Assembly (NCBI RefSeq): GCF_035946055.1
Contig: NZ_CP108364.1
Coordinates: 1-64,000, forward strand
Direction of reading: 5' to 3'
DNA from: Streptomyces sp. NBC_01341
Lineage (GTDB): Bacteria; Actinomycetota; Actinomycetes; Streptomycetales; Streptomycetaceae
DNA: 64,000 nucleotides
Shown: positions 25,320 to 34,138 of the stretch, one piece after another
Position numbering within the stretch: position 1 is the first letter of the stretch
Layout: each line of letters opens with the position of its first letter
Program-made: the position numbers and the translations under genes
The notes under the pieces: model-generated
Database searches by the model: none
What the model saw: only the letters and a program-made list of their open reading frames with translations
What the model was told of the DNA's origin: nothing

Positions 25320-26337
25320 GCCAACTTCCATGACAAACAATCCAACTTGGATGTCAGAGGACAAGCGCCCGTCGGTCACCGGTCAGGGCGTAGCGGCGGG
25401 CAGCGAGTCCGTTCTCGACCGTCTCTCCGATCTCGTCGCACAGGAGTGCCAGGACGTCGGCGGCCTCGGTGTCGGAGAGGTAGGCGGGGGCGACTTCGAG
25501 CATCAGCTCCCCGAGCTGGTGCGAGCACGCTGCCAGGTTGTCGACGACGGCGCGCAGCGCGGCGACGGCCGGGTCCGCCGGCGGTTCGACGGGCGGCGGG
25601 GGCGGTGCGGTGCGGACGTCGCGGACGGCCTGGCGGACCACGGCGCCCACGGTGGCCGTGTCGAGGGCTTGGAGGCCGCTGTGGGCGAGCACGGTGAGGC
25701 GGTGAGTGATCAGGCTCCGCGACGTCGCTGCTGTGGCTGGAGACGTCGATCAGGGCCCGCTGGGAGAGGCCGTAGTCGAGCGCGGCCGCGGCGGCCGGGT
25801 CGGTGTCTCGCGTGCGAGACAGGCCGGGGCCGGCGGTGACGGCGTCGTGGATCGCGGCGAGCGCGCGGGCGACATCGAGGAGCCGGTACGCCTGGGCGCG
25901 GCTAATGCCGAACTCTGCCCGGCAGTACGACTCCCAGGTGCTGTGCCCGAGCGGGACCCAGACGCGGGCGGCATGCGCGTCGCGGATCCGGGCGGCCAGG
26001 ATCGCCACGGAGCGCCGGACGTCGTCCATCGCCGCGCGCAGCCCGGCCGTCATCTCCCTGGCGCGGGCCTCGGTCAGCGGCGGCCGCGCCGGTTCAACGC
26101 CGTGCTTCTGGTCCTCGTTGTCCTCGCCCACGACTCCATCGTCCTCCGCGCCGACAGACCCGACCAGGGCGCACGGAAGTACGAGCGCGAGCTCCACCTC
26201 ACAGGCTCACAGCCTCACAGCTCACCTCGCCACCTGGGAAAACAGCTTGTGAGGCTCATAGGCTGCGCGTCGTCGGGCAAGTCCAGGCGCTCTCTGTCTT
26301 CTGACATCGAACCTGGACCGTTTGCCATTGAAGTTGG
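25320..26337. mobile_element. Small cargo transposon with 21-bp iterated ends
   Basis: Inward-facing ends: GCCAACTTCCATGACAAAC then TCCAACTTGGATGTCAGA from the left, and on the minus strand CCAACTTCAATGGCAAAC then TCCAGGTTCGATGTCAGA from the right. Each end is two tandem 21-bp units, and similarity spans ~45 bp. ACCGG (or CCGG) occurs just outside both ends (25315 and 26338), consistent with a 4-5-bp duplication. No transposase is inside; the only gene is the frameshifted 25354-26197. Confidence 0.7.
25354..26197 (-). pseudogene. Frameshifted cargo gene, DNA-binding-like protein of unknown role
   Basis: The N-terminal part reads LTEARAREMTAGLRAAMDDVRRSVAIL...VWVPLGHSTWESYCRAEFG-ISRAQAYRLLDVARAL (a helix-turn-helix-like segment) and ALDYGLSQRALIDVSS. 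Near 25706-25712 the meaning moves to another frame, LITHRLTVLAHSGLQALDT... ending ALTGDRRALVL. Both parts belong to one ~270-aa protein family recurrent in Streptomyces accessory DNA (recognised from memory, function unknown). The single-base shift could be genuine decay or a sequencing error. Confidence 0.65.
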
Positions 26338-26362
26338 ACCGGTCAAAGCCAACCGGTTGCTG

Positions 26363-26599
26363 TCAGCCCCGGCTGCGGCGTGCCGCTCGGATGTCCCGCA
26401 TGTGCTGCGCATCCCGCTCTTCGGTACGACGGCGGGAGCGTGCTATCAACGGTCCCATCACGGTGTAGACCACCGACGTGATCAGGCTCAGGACTACGAA
26501 GTCCCACCCCCAAGGCTTACTACCCACCAGGGTCATGACGGTGCTCGTCGCAACCCCCACGGTCACCCCGGCGCTTGTCCACTTCGACCATCGGCCCAT
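26363..26599 (-). CDS. Small membrane protein
   Basis: 78 aa with two hydrophobic segments (GVTVGVATSTVMTLVG and FVVLSLITSVVYTVMGPLIA) and a basic C-terminal tail (ARSRRRTEERDAQ...RRSRG). Probably an inner-membrane hairpin with the tail in the cytoplasm. No family recognised. It lies between the cargo transposon and an orphan transposon end. Confidence 0.5.
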   Translation of the reverse strand: MGRWSKWTSAGVTVGVATSTVMTLVGSKPWGWDFVVLSLITSVVYTVMGPLIARSRRRTEERDAQHMRDIRAARRSRG

Positions 26600-26668
26600 G
26601 GTTGACGCCTACCCCTCGCATCCCTTGATCATCAGCACCAGTCGTCAGGTATGGGGACGTTTACCAGT

Positions 26669-26712
26669 GGTCCAACTTCAGTGGCAAATGATCCAAGTTC
26701 GGTGGCACGGGA
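26669..26712 (+). repeat. Orphan transposon end, two tandem 21-bp units
   Basis: GGTCCAACTTCAGTGGCAAA followed by TCCAAGTTCGGTGGCA: two units with a 21-bp period, matching the ends of the 25320-26337 element. It faces right, away from that element, and no inward-facing partner was found downstream. It lies ~50 bp upstream of the HEPN-like gene. Confidence 0.55.
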
Positions 26713-26763
26713 CACTCTCAAAATGCGCCCCGTTCCGCCGTGGGCTGTCGGTACTGTCCGGTC

Positions 26764-27732
26764 ATGGAATCGCCGGTCACGTTCGATCGTCTCTACGAAG
26801 GCGCCAAGCGCTTCGCGCACCTCGCGATGGAAGCCCACGCCGAAGAGGATCAGGAGGTCTTCCTGTTACACGCCGGCGTCAGCGTCGAACGCCTGGCGAA
26901 GGCGGCGTTGGCCCTTGTCCACCCCACCTTGCTCACCGAGGTGAACGGGAAGGACGACATGCTGCTGCACTTCGCGGGTGCGGTATCCAAACCGCCGGCC
27001 CGTCTCAGGACCATCGGCGCGTCGACGGCGATCGGTCGGCTGAGGAAGATGGACGTCCTCCCGCAGAAACTCAGCAGCGAGGCTGATGACCTGGATGGTC
27101 TGATCGAGCTTCGCAACGGTGTCGCTCACCTCGGCACAGGGGATGTGGAGGACTACCTGGGGACCTTCACTGCGACCGTGGACAAACTCCTGCAGAACGT
27201 GGGACGGGACCGCGGCTCCTTCTGGGAGTCCTGGTCTGACACGGCCCAAGTGGTGCTGGACGACAGGGCGGACCGTTTGCAGAAGGCTGTGCGGCTGAGG
27301 ATGGGCCAGGCCCGGCACCGCTTTCGAGCGCGCTTCGGTGACCTTCCGGAGGGAGCAGTCGACGGCGTTGCGCAGGCGGTGAGCGAGCGGGGGCTGATAG
27401 TCGTCGAGGTCGGTCCTGCGAAGGCACTGTTCCAGACGCTGAGCCAGTGCCCTGCCTGTGAGCGAGAGGCCGCCGCTCTGTTCTTGGCCGTAGGAGAGGA
27501 CTCCGCGCTGTTCGATATGGAACTGGCAGCTGAAGGTCTCCTTTGCGGCCTGTGCGGGTTCCACCTAGCCACCACGGATGAAGTCAAGGCCGTGGGCTTG
27601 CCGACCACTCTCCAGTACTCCGTGGAGGACCTGACGCAGATCGTCGCTGAAGGCCCGGACCCCGCAGAGCGCCTTGCCACACTCAAACTGGCCCTGCCGA
27701 TCGCGAGGACTGACCCCAACGACAGCTTCTAG
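26764..27732 (+). CDS. HEPN-like protein with zinc ribbon
   Basis: 322 aa from ATG 26764. The N-terminal half is helical (FLLHAGVSVERLAKAALAL, DDLDGLIELRNGVAHLG) and carries RNGVAH, the R-x4-H motif of catalytic HEPN ribonucleases. The C-terminal half has two Cys pairs, CPACERE and CGLCGFHL, as in a zinc ribbon. HEPN proteins act as RNases in toxin and anti-phage systems, so an RNA-targeting defence or toxin role is plausible. No cognate partner gene is adjacent. Start assigned by position; no strong Shine-Dalgarno sequence. Confidence 0.65.
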   Translation: MESPVTFDRLYEGAKRFAHLAMEAHAEEDQEVFLLHAGVSVERLAKAALALVHPTLLTEVNGKDDMLLHFAGAVSKPPARLRTIGASTAIGRLRKMDVLPQKLSSEADDLDGLIELRNGVAHLGTGDVEDYLGTFTATVDKLLQNVGRDRGSFWESWSDTAQVVLDDRADRLQKAVRLRMGQARHRFRARFGDLPEGAVDGVAQAVSERGLIVVEVGPAKALFQTLSQCPACEREAAALFLAVGEDSALFDMELAAEGLLCGLCGFHLATTDEVKAVGLPTTLQYSVEDLTQIVAEGPDPAERLATLKLALPIARTDPNDSF

Positions 27733-27839
27733 GGCGGATACGCGTTGCCGCCCGGGTGGCAACTGATGGATACGGCGGCTCGGGCCGCGCGTTCGCGGCA
27801 CACTCAGGCCCACCAGCGTGCGCGGCAAGGAGCAGTGCG

Positions 27840-28457
27840 ATGCCCGTCAAGATCACCCCCAACGACGCGCACGACGACGCGAGCGACACCCTACGGGTCG
27901 GGCGGCACGACCTGGAGCGGCTGCTGCTGGAGTTCCGTGAACTGATACGGAAGCAGGAGCCGGGCAGCTGGCGCCACATGGAGGACTACGACCTGTCCTT
28001 CGAGCGCCTGGCCGACGCCGTCGACGCCGCGACCGAGGCCCGGCGGGGTGCCCGCTGGGAGGGGCCTGACCTCCGGATGCGCTGCACGACCGGCGAAGCC
28101 GTGTACGAGTGGCCGGAGGGTGCCCCCTACGAGGCCGGGCGATACAGGCTCGGATCCACTTCCGTCCTGGCGCTGCGGGCACAATGCTCTGCGTACGCCG
28201 AGCGGGGGCGCCCGGGTCTTCGCGGGCGAGGGAAGGGGCACGGGGATGGGCTGGGGCGGAGGGCGGGTCTTACGCGACCGCAACGTGCTGTTTTACCTGA
28301 GCGGTGTGGTGGTCTCGGGCTTCGGGAGTTCTGCCATGGCCCTGGCAGCCGGTGTGTGGACCAAGTCGCTTACCGGGTCGGACAGTCTGGCTGCCCTGAC
28401 GACCTTCTGTGTATGGGCGCCCATCTTGTTCGGCCCGCTAATTGGCACACTGGCTGA
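27840..28457 (+). CDS. Uncharacterised protein with aberrant C-terminus
   Basis: ATG 27840 follows AAGGAG. Residues 1-~118 (MPVKITPNDAHDD...HDLERLLLEFRELIRKQEPG SWRHMEDYDLSFERLADAVD...) look like a genuine soluble domain. After about residue 120 the frame continues as low-complexity Arg/Gly-rich sequence overlapping the MFS gene by 212 bp, which is probably readthrough. The native stop seems to have been lost by an indel or junction near 28190. No family recognised. Confidence 0.5.
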   Translation: MPVKITPNDAHDDASDTLRVGRHDLERLLLEFRELIRKQEPGSWRHMEDYDLSFERLADAVDAATEARRGARWEGPDLRMRCTTGEAVYEWPEGAPYEAGRYRLGSTSVLALRAQCSAYAERGRPGLRGRGKGHGDGLGRRAGLTRPQRAVLPERCGGLGLREFCHGPGSRCVDQVAYRVGQSGCPDDLLCMGAHLVRPANWHTG

Positions 28458-29526
28458 TCGGGCGCGCCGGCGTCCTTTGCTGATCTGGACCAATCTCGGA
28501 ATGGCCGCGGTGCTGCTGCCGCTTCTCGTCGTGAGTTCCAGCGACCATGTCTGGATTCTGTTTGCTGTACTGATCGTGTACGGCACCAGCTCGGTGCTGC
28601 TGGATGCGGCGGAGGCCGCACTGGTAGCGACCGCTGTACCGGAGACACTGCGCGGCGACTTCAACGGCCTGCGGATGACGGCGAACGAGGGCATGAAGCT
28701 GGTCGCTCCGCTTCTGGGCGCGCTTCTGTTCGTTCAGTTCGGCGGCACGGCAGTGGCCCTGCTGGACGCGGCCGCCTTCGTGCTCGCCGCGATAGCTTTC
28801 GCCCTCATTCGTGTGTCAGAACCCGTGCCTCGCCCGGCCCAGGCCCAACGATGGAGCGCTCAGGCTGCCGAGGGAATCCGCTATCTGCGACACCACCCGG
28901 CTCTGTGGCGGCTGGTGCTGGCCGGGGCCGCAACAATGGGCGTTGCCGGGCTGAACGGAGCGTCGGTCTACGCCGTCGTCGATGCGGGTCTTCACCGCCC
29001 GCCCGCCTTCGCCGGTGTCCTGTACGCCGTGCAGGGCAGCGGCTCCGTGGTGATCGGGTTGTTTGCCGGTGCTCTGCTGCGGCGGATGCCCGAACGTGTC
29101 TTCACCGCTGTCGGGATCATGCTGTTCGCGCTTGGCGTCGCCCTGCGTGTCATCCCCTCGGTACCGGTTGTGCTGCTTGCCAGCGGGCTGATCGGCATGG
29201 GACTGCCCTGCGTGCTGATCGCGGCCATGACGGCCGTTCAGCGCGAGACTCCGGGCGATCTCCTGGGCAGAGTGGCGGCCACCGCCAACACCCTGCTCTT
29301 TGCTCCCAACGCCGTTGCCCTGGCTGTCGGGGCGGGCCTGCTGGTCTTCGTGGACCACCGTGTCCTGCTACTCGTAGCCGGAACCGCAGCAGCCGCCACC
29401 GCGATCGGCTGCCTCATTGGTCACGGGTCGCGGACACATAGAGGAACCCCGCCATCGGGGAACCCCTGCGTGCCGAGAAGCAGGGCGCCGAAGGGGCACA
29501 AGCGCCGGGAGGCTCGCGAGCCATGA
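28246..29526 (+). CDS. MFS transporter
   Basis: 426 aa with about 12 hydrophobic helices, starting LRDRNVLFYLSGVVVSGFGSSAMALAAGVW and containing the loop 2-3 signature GTLADRARRRPLLI. ATG 28246 is preceded by GGAAGGGG. Architecture fits MFS drug-efflux-type exporters (cytoplasmic membrane, proton-coupled); substrate unknown. The tail after helix 12 is long and basic. Its 5' end overlaps the frame of the upstream gene. Confidence 0.85.
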   Translation: MGWGGGRVLRDRNVLFYLSGVVVSGFGSSAMALAAGVWTKSLTGSDSLAALTTFCVWAPILFGPLIGTLADRARRRPLLIWTNLGMAAVLLPLLVVSSSDHVWILFAVLIVYGTSSVLLDAAEAALVATAVPETLRGDFNGLRMTANEGMKLVAPLLGALLFVQFGGTAVALLDAAAFVLAAIAFALIRVSEPVPRPAQAQRWSAQAAEGIRYLRHHPALWRLVLAGAATMGVAGLNGASVYAVVDAGLHRPPAFAGVLYAVQGSGSVVIGLFAGALLRRMPERVFTAVGIMLFALGVALRVIPSVPVVLLASGLIGMGLPCVLIAAMTAVQRETPGDLLGRVAATANTLLFAPNAVALAVGAGLLVFVDHRVLLLVAGTAAAATAIGCLIGHGSRTHRGTPPSGNPCVPRSRAPKGHKRREAREP

Positions 29527-29631
29527 GAAAACCCCATGTGGTCATCGTCGCCGAAGGGCCGACTGCTGTAGGTGGGAGCGGCGCGTGCCCGCATGTTGTC
29601 GTGGTGAGGTTCCGGGCGGCGCTCTGACCTG

Positions 29632-29665
29632 CTGTGGTGAGTTTCGGGCCCGAAACTCACCACAG
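29632..29665. terminator. Perfect 34-bp palindrome with flanking half-sites
   Basis: CTGTGGTGAGTTTCGGG and its exact reverse complement. It lies between the convergent MFS and small membrane protein genes, so a bidirectional terminator is likely. Half-sites of the same motif occur on both sides (GTGGTGAGGTTCCGG at 29601 and GGAACTCACCAC near 29684), which is more than a terminator needs and may indicate a protein-binding array. Confidence 0.55.
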
Positions 29666-29707
29666 CCCAGGCCTGCTCACCAAGGAACTCACCACGGCCG
29701 GGGCCGG

Positions 29708-29917
29708 TCATTGGGCGGTCAGGGCAACGACGGCGATCAGGACCGCAACGGCCGCGATCAGGACGCCGGCGAACGAGCCCGCGACACCGAGGGGCTTCTC
29801 CAGGCGAGGGTGGCGGTGAGTCACGTATGCGACGCCGGCCAGGAGGAGCCCGGACACAAGGACCAGGAGCAGGACGACGAACAGCGCAAGGGTCAGGACA
29901 AGGGTGGGTGTGGACAC
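29708..29917 (-). CDS. Small membrane protein
   Basis: 69 aa from GTG 29917, which is preceded by GGGAG. Two hydrophobic segments (LVLTLALFVVLLLVLVSGLL and GVLIAAVAVLIAVVALTAQ) flank a short polar loop (THRHPRLEKPLG). Probably an integral membrane hairpin. No recognised family. Confidence 0.55.
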   Translation of the reverse strand: MSTPTLVLTLALFVVLLLVLVSGLLLAGVAYVTHRHPRLEKPLGVAGSFAGVLIAAVAVLIAVVALTAQ

Positions 29918-29965
29918 GGTGGTTTCTCCCTTTGAGTGGTGCACTCCGGTGGAGCGCGGCGCCAC

Positions 29966-30657
29966 GGTCTCCGCTCCGGGCCATCAGATCGAGTTCTCGC
30001 GAAAGTCCGTTCCGCGCCGTCGCAGAGCGGTTGCTGAAGGGCGTGGAGCGGATTCGCGAATCCTTGACGATCGGGCGTTGCGGGGTGGTGGGCAGCACGA
30101 TGGAGGAGGGGCGGGCAAGCGGCGCAAGCCCCGGGGATCCCTCACCGGGCAGTAAGGGAGTCAGAGACCTCGCGGTGGTCGGCCAGCCCGGGAGGCGACT
30201 ACGGCTCAGCCCACGACAGCGGCCCGGGACCTCTTTCACCTCTTTACGGCTATCGCGTGAAAGAGGTGTCGGTGTGCATGATCGGCTTGCCCATAGGGTC
30301 TGACCTGGGGAAACGACGCGATCTTGAAAAGAGGGGTTCACACCTCCGGTCCTACCTGCGGTGCACCCCTGAATCCCCCCATGGAGACAACGGTGGGAGC
30401 AACCGTGGGTGCAACCCCCGCGGGCCCGTGAGACGCCTCCGGATCAAACGGGTCCGGGGCTTGCCCACCCTGCTTGCGGTGCTCGCTCTTGCGGGTGCGA
30501 GGTGCGGAATCGGGCCCTGGCGGCGGCCTGGGTCGTCATCCTTGGCTCATGGAGGACTTCGAGTTCGACTGCTGGTCATGCGGTGCCGGCAACACCACAC
30601 CCGACGACTATTGACCAGACAGATGCCCTGTCCGGTACGCGGGCGCACCCTGGGGGT
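29966..30657. other. Gene-free region with an inverted repeat
   Basis: No gene with a credible start and composition was found. At 30229-30267 the arms ACCTCTTTCAC and GTGAAAGAGGT pair perfectly around a 17-base loop, a possible operator or hairpin. Around 30395-30415 there are two GCAACC repeats. Otherwise I see nothing. Confidence 0.4.
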
Positions 30658-30867
30658 ATGAGCGTGCCGATAGTGATCCACCGCCCCTCCGCGACCGGGG
30701 GCCGGCGGGTCACCATCCAAGGTCAGATCGTCGGCCTGGCCCACGACGACCACGATGTGGTGGAGTTTCTGCGCCGGGCCGGGCTGCCCGACTCCGAGCA
30801 GCTGCTCGACGACCCGGTGTGGGTGCAGTGGCGGGGCGGTCGGGCTCACCGGTACGAAGCGGCGTAG
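30658..30867 (+). CDS. Small conserved Streptomyces protein
   Basis: 69 aa: MSVPIVIHRPSATGGRRVTI, QGQIVGLAHDDHDVVEFLRRAGLP, DDPVWVQWRGGRAHRYEAA. Small proteins with the WRGGRAHxYEA ending recur in Streptomyces (recognised from memory); function unknown. ATG 30658 follows a GGGGGT stretch. The sequence is compact, acidic and beta-rich. Confidence 0.6.
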   Translation: MSVPIVIHRPSATGGRRVTIQGQIVGLAHDDHDVVEFLRRAGLPDSEQLLDDPVWVQWRGGRAHRYEAA

Positions 30868-30975
30868 CTGACGGCCGGCGGGTATTGAAGCGCACTCCAT
30901 GACCACCGGGGGGCAGTTGGGTGCCCGATGTTGAGGGAGCCGCTTCTCGCTGTCCGGTGTGTTTAGGTGCTGTGC

Positions 30976-31461
30976 ATGGAGGCGCTACTGAGCCCGGAAG
31001 AGTATGAACAGGCACTGCCGCGGAAGCGGGTCGCTGCGGGGGTCCTCTTCTTTGATCCGGAGGGCCGGGTGCTGCTGGTGGACCCGGTCTACAAGGACTT
31101 GTGGGAGATCCCCGGCGGAGCCGTGGAGGAGAACGAATCGCCCCGTGCAGGTGCGGTGCGGGAGATCAAGGAGGAACTGGGGCTCGAGTGGGAGCCGGGG
31201 CGGCTCCTGGGTGTGGACTGGCGTGGGCCCCGGCCAGGGCGCAGTGAGGGCCTGGCTTACGTGTTCGATGGTGGGGTGCTGAGCGGGGACCGGCTGGCGA
31301 GGGTGCGTTTGCAGCCGGAGGAGCTCGGGGGGATGGAGTTTGTCGCTGTCGGCCGGGTCCGGGAGCGCTTGGTGGAGCGGCTGGCGGTGCGGGTGGAGGC
31401 GTGTGTGCGGGCGCGCGAGCATGGTCTGACGGTGTATTTGGAGTACGGGGTGCCGGTGTAG
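30976..31461 (+). CDS. NUDIX hydrolase
   Basis: 161 aa with a full Nudix box, GGAVEENESPRAGAVREIKE followed by ELG (G-x5-E-x7-RE-hydrophobic-x-EE-x-G), and the preceding LLVDPVYKDLWEIPGG strand. These enzymes hydrolyse nucleoside diphosphates linked to another moiety; the substrate cannot be deduced. ATG 30976 is preferred; GTG 30967 is in frame. The only nearby Shine-Dalgarno-like sequence is TTAGGTG, which starts within 12 bases of the ATG. Confidence 0.85.
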   Translation: MEALLSPEEYEQALPRKRVAAGVLFFDPEGRVLLVDPVYKDLWEIPGGAVEENESPRAGAVREIKEELGLEWEPGRLLGVDWRGPRPGRSEGLAYVFDGGVLSGDRLARVRLQPEELGGMEFVAVGRVRERLVERLAVRVEACVRAREHGLTVYLEYGVPV

Positions 31462-31647
31462 CGCCGGGGCGGGGAACTGCCCAGATCTTCGACGGACCGC
31501 GAACCGTTCACTCCCTTTTACCGGACCGGGTTAGGCACTGTCCGGCGGATCATGACGACTCCCGTGCGGGACGTGCTACGCCGTGCGAGGACGGGGCAAC
31601 CGCCTGACTACCATGTCACATGCCTGCAGGGCGGCGGAAGGGGAGAT

Positions 31648-32163
31648 ATGGGCGAGAGAACCAATTGGCCGACTGCCAGGGGACGAAGCGTCGGGGCTCC
31701 ACATTCGGCACTGCGGCACCTTGGCGCCATGCACCTGAGCGGAGCCGTACTCCTGCTCACGTTCTTGGTGCCGCCGTTGTGGATGCTGGACTCCGGCTAT
31801 GCGACCCCGCCAGGCGATCCCACAGCAGATGCACCTTTCGTCCTCCTCCTTACTGTGCCGCTGGCATGCGCAAGTTTCCATGTGATGGTGCAGATCCCGG
31901 CTGGGCTTCTGGGAACCTGGCTGGGCAGAGGCCGCACGACGCTCGTCAGGTACGGGAGCGCAGTCATAGTGGCAAGCGCACTGAGTCTGCTCCTCTTCTG
32001 GAGCCTGGGATGGAATGCCGGAGGCAGCGTTTTGCCGGCATGGGCCGACGCCACGGTGCGCGGATCGATGGGTCTGGCCGGGTACATGTGGGTCATGCGG
32101 GTGCAGCCTGGATCCGCGCGGCACGGCAAGGCACTGTCCTGCGGAACATGGTCTGAGCCATAA
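31648..32163 (+). CDS. Membrane protein, 3'-truncated passenger
   Basis: 171 aa from ATG 31648 with GGAAGGGGAG upstream. At least three hydrophobic stretches: AMHLSGAVLLLTFLVPPLWM, APFVLLLTVPLACASFHVMV and YGSAVIVASALSLLLFWSLG. The last ~10 residues (ALSCGTWSEP) are encoded by the IS inner inverted repeat, so the native C-terminus is lost. No family recognised. Confidence 0.55.
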   Translation: MGERTNWPTARGRSVGAPHSALRHLGAMHLSGAVLLLTFLVPPLWMLDSGYATPPGDPTADAPFVLLLTVPLACASFHVMVQIPAGLLGTWLGRGRTTLVRYGSAVIVASALSLLLFWSLGWNAGGSVLPAWADATVRGSMGLAGYMWVMRVQPGSARHGKALSCGTWSEP

Positions 32164-33026
32164 GCGGACCGCTGCCGCGGTGACGGTGCCATGGAAGACG
32201 TAGGCCCGTTTGTCGTAACGGGTTGCGACAGCACGGAAGTTCTTGAGCCGGTTGATGGTTCGCTCGACCTCGTTGCGCCGCCGGTAGCGATCGCGATCGA
32301 AGCCGGTGGGCCTGCCGCCGTTACTGCCTTTGCGCCGACGGTTGGCCCGCTGGTCCTTCGGCTCCGGAATCGTGTGCTTGATGTCGCGTCGTCGCAGGTA
32401 GCGCCGGTTGCGGCGGGAGCTGTATGCCTTGTCGCCGCTGACATGGTCGGGCCGGGTCCGCGGCCGTCCGCCCTGCGGTCGGGGAACCCGAATCCGGTCA
32501 AGGACCTTGACCATCTGCGGGGCGTCGCCCCACTGGCCCGGCGTGAGTAGGAGGGCCAGTGGGCGGCAGCCGCCTTCGCCGGCGAGGTGGATCTTGCAGG
32601 TCAGGCCGCCCCGAGACCGTCCAAGCCCCTCGTCGGGGCGGTGGTGCCGGGGCGTCGTCCTTTTTTCGGGACCCGAGGCTTGGCTTTGCGGGCGCCGGCC
32701 GCGTGCTGGTGGGCCCGGCAGGAGGTCGAGTCGACGCCGACCATGCCCCAGTCGATCCGGCCCGCCAGGTCGGCGTTGGCCTGGACCACCTGCAGGATGC
32801 GGTCCCAGGTTCCGTCCGCAGACCAGCGGCGATGCCGTTCGTAGACGGTTTTCCAGGAGCCGTATCGTCCTGGGAGGTCACGCCACGGGACACCAGTGCG
32901 GATTCGAAACAGGATCCCGTTGAGCACCGTGCGGTGGTTGTTCCACCGGCCTCCCCGGCCACCGGACAGCGGCAGATGCGGTTCCAGAAGCGACCATTCG
33001 CGACTCGTCAGATCCCCCCGACTCAT
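32130..33026 (-). CDS. IS5-family (IS427-type) transposase, programmed -1 frameshift
   Basis: The first frame (33026-32601) begins MSRGDLTSREWSLLEPHLPL and carries WRDLPGRYGSWKTVYERHRRW and the first catalytic Asp (VGVDSTSCRAHQHAAGA). At the slippery AAAAAAG near 32663 a -1 shift leads to RTTPRHHRPDEGLGRSRGGLTCKIHL and on to GDKAYSS and RNEVERTINRLKNFRAVATRYDK (second D and E). This is the standard IS427-group organisation. Normally a stop would come from the TA flank; here the frame runs past the inner repeat because the flank differs. Confidence 0.75.
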
Positions 33027-33084
33027 GCCTCACCCAACGAGCGACCAGTCGGAAAGTCACATGATCCGCCGGACAGTGCCTAGA

Positions 33085-34138
33085 TGTATTGATCACGAGC
33101 GTTGTTGACACTCGGCAGGTCTTGAACATGACGAAGACCTCCGGTGTGGTGGGAGCTGTCTAGGAACTCACCGCACGGAGGTCTTCGTGTCCCACCGTAA
33201 TGCCCGGCTGACCGTTTTCGGTAGGCAGCTGCTGGTCGAACGGGTCTGCTCGGGCCGTCCGGTCGCGCACGTGGCGGCCGAGATGGGCATCTCACGGGCC
33301 ACAGCCCACAAGTGGATACGGCGGTGGCGAGCCGAGGGCCCGGCCGGTCTGCACGACCGCCCCAGCCGCCCGCGCACGACGCCGCACCGCACCTCCGCCG
33401 AAGTCGAGGCGAGCGTCTGCAACCTGCGCCAGGCCCGCAAACTGGGCCCCGCCCGGATCGGCCCGATCCTGGGCCTTCCCGCCTCGACCGTCCACCGCAT
33501 CCTCACCAGGCACCGACTGAACCGGCTGGCCTGGCTCGACCGCCCGACCGGCACCGTGATCCGCCGCTACGAACGCGAACGGCCCGGCGAACTCATCCAC
33601 GTCGACGTGAAGAAACTCGGACGGATCCCCGACGGCGGCGGACACAAAACCCTTGGCCGCCAGGCCGGCCGGGCCACCCGCAGCCAGATGGGCTTCGACT
33701 ACGTCCACTCCGCCGTCGACGACCACTCCCGCCTGGCCTACAGCGAGATCCACCCCGACGAGAAGGTCGCGACCTGCGCGGACTTCCTCACCCGCGCGGC
33801 CGCGTTCTTCCACCACCACGGCATCACCCGCATCGAACGGGTCCTCACCGACAACGCCTGGGCCTACCGCAAAGGCCTGGCCTGGAAAGCCGTCCTGGCA
33901 GACCTCGGCGCGACCGGCAAGCTCACCCGCGCCTACCGGCCCCAGACCAACGGCAAAGTGGAACGCTTCAACCGCACCCTGCTGGAGGAATGGGCCTACC
34001 TGCGGCCCTACACCTCAAACGACGAGCGGACAGCGGCCCTGACAGACTTCCTCCACACCTACAACCACCACCGCTGCCACACCGCACTCGACGGACACCC
34101 ACCCATCAGCCGTGTGAACAACCCTGCGGGTCAATACA
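33085..34138. mobile_element. IS481-family insertion sequence
   Basis: Inverted repeats TGTATTGATCACGAGCGTTG at the left and, on the minus strand, TGTATTGACCCGCAGGGTTG at the right, extending over ~27 bp. CCTAGA is duplicated at 33079-33084 and 34139-34144. The element is 1054 bp and intact. It inserted exactly at the junction of two older IS5-type elements. Confidence 0.9.

Larger units (their letters stand above)
31534..33080. mobile_element. Extended IS5-family element with passenger membrane-protein gene
   Basis: Perfect 21-bp inverted repeats GGCACTGTCCGGCGGATCAT(G) at 31534-31554 and 33060-33080, with TA on each outer side (31532-31533, 33081-33082). A third, imperfect inward-facing end (two mismatches) at 32130-32150 marks the likely original left end of the IS. 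The segment 31555-32129 between the inner and outer ends carries a membrane-protein gene. Element length 1547 bp. Confidence 0.7.

Noticed and set aside
29438..29475. Hairpin right at the end of the MFS gene as a separate terminator
   Set aside because: Short, inside the coding region, and the stronger palindrome follows; not listed.
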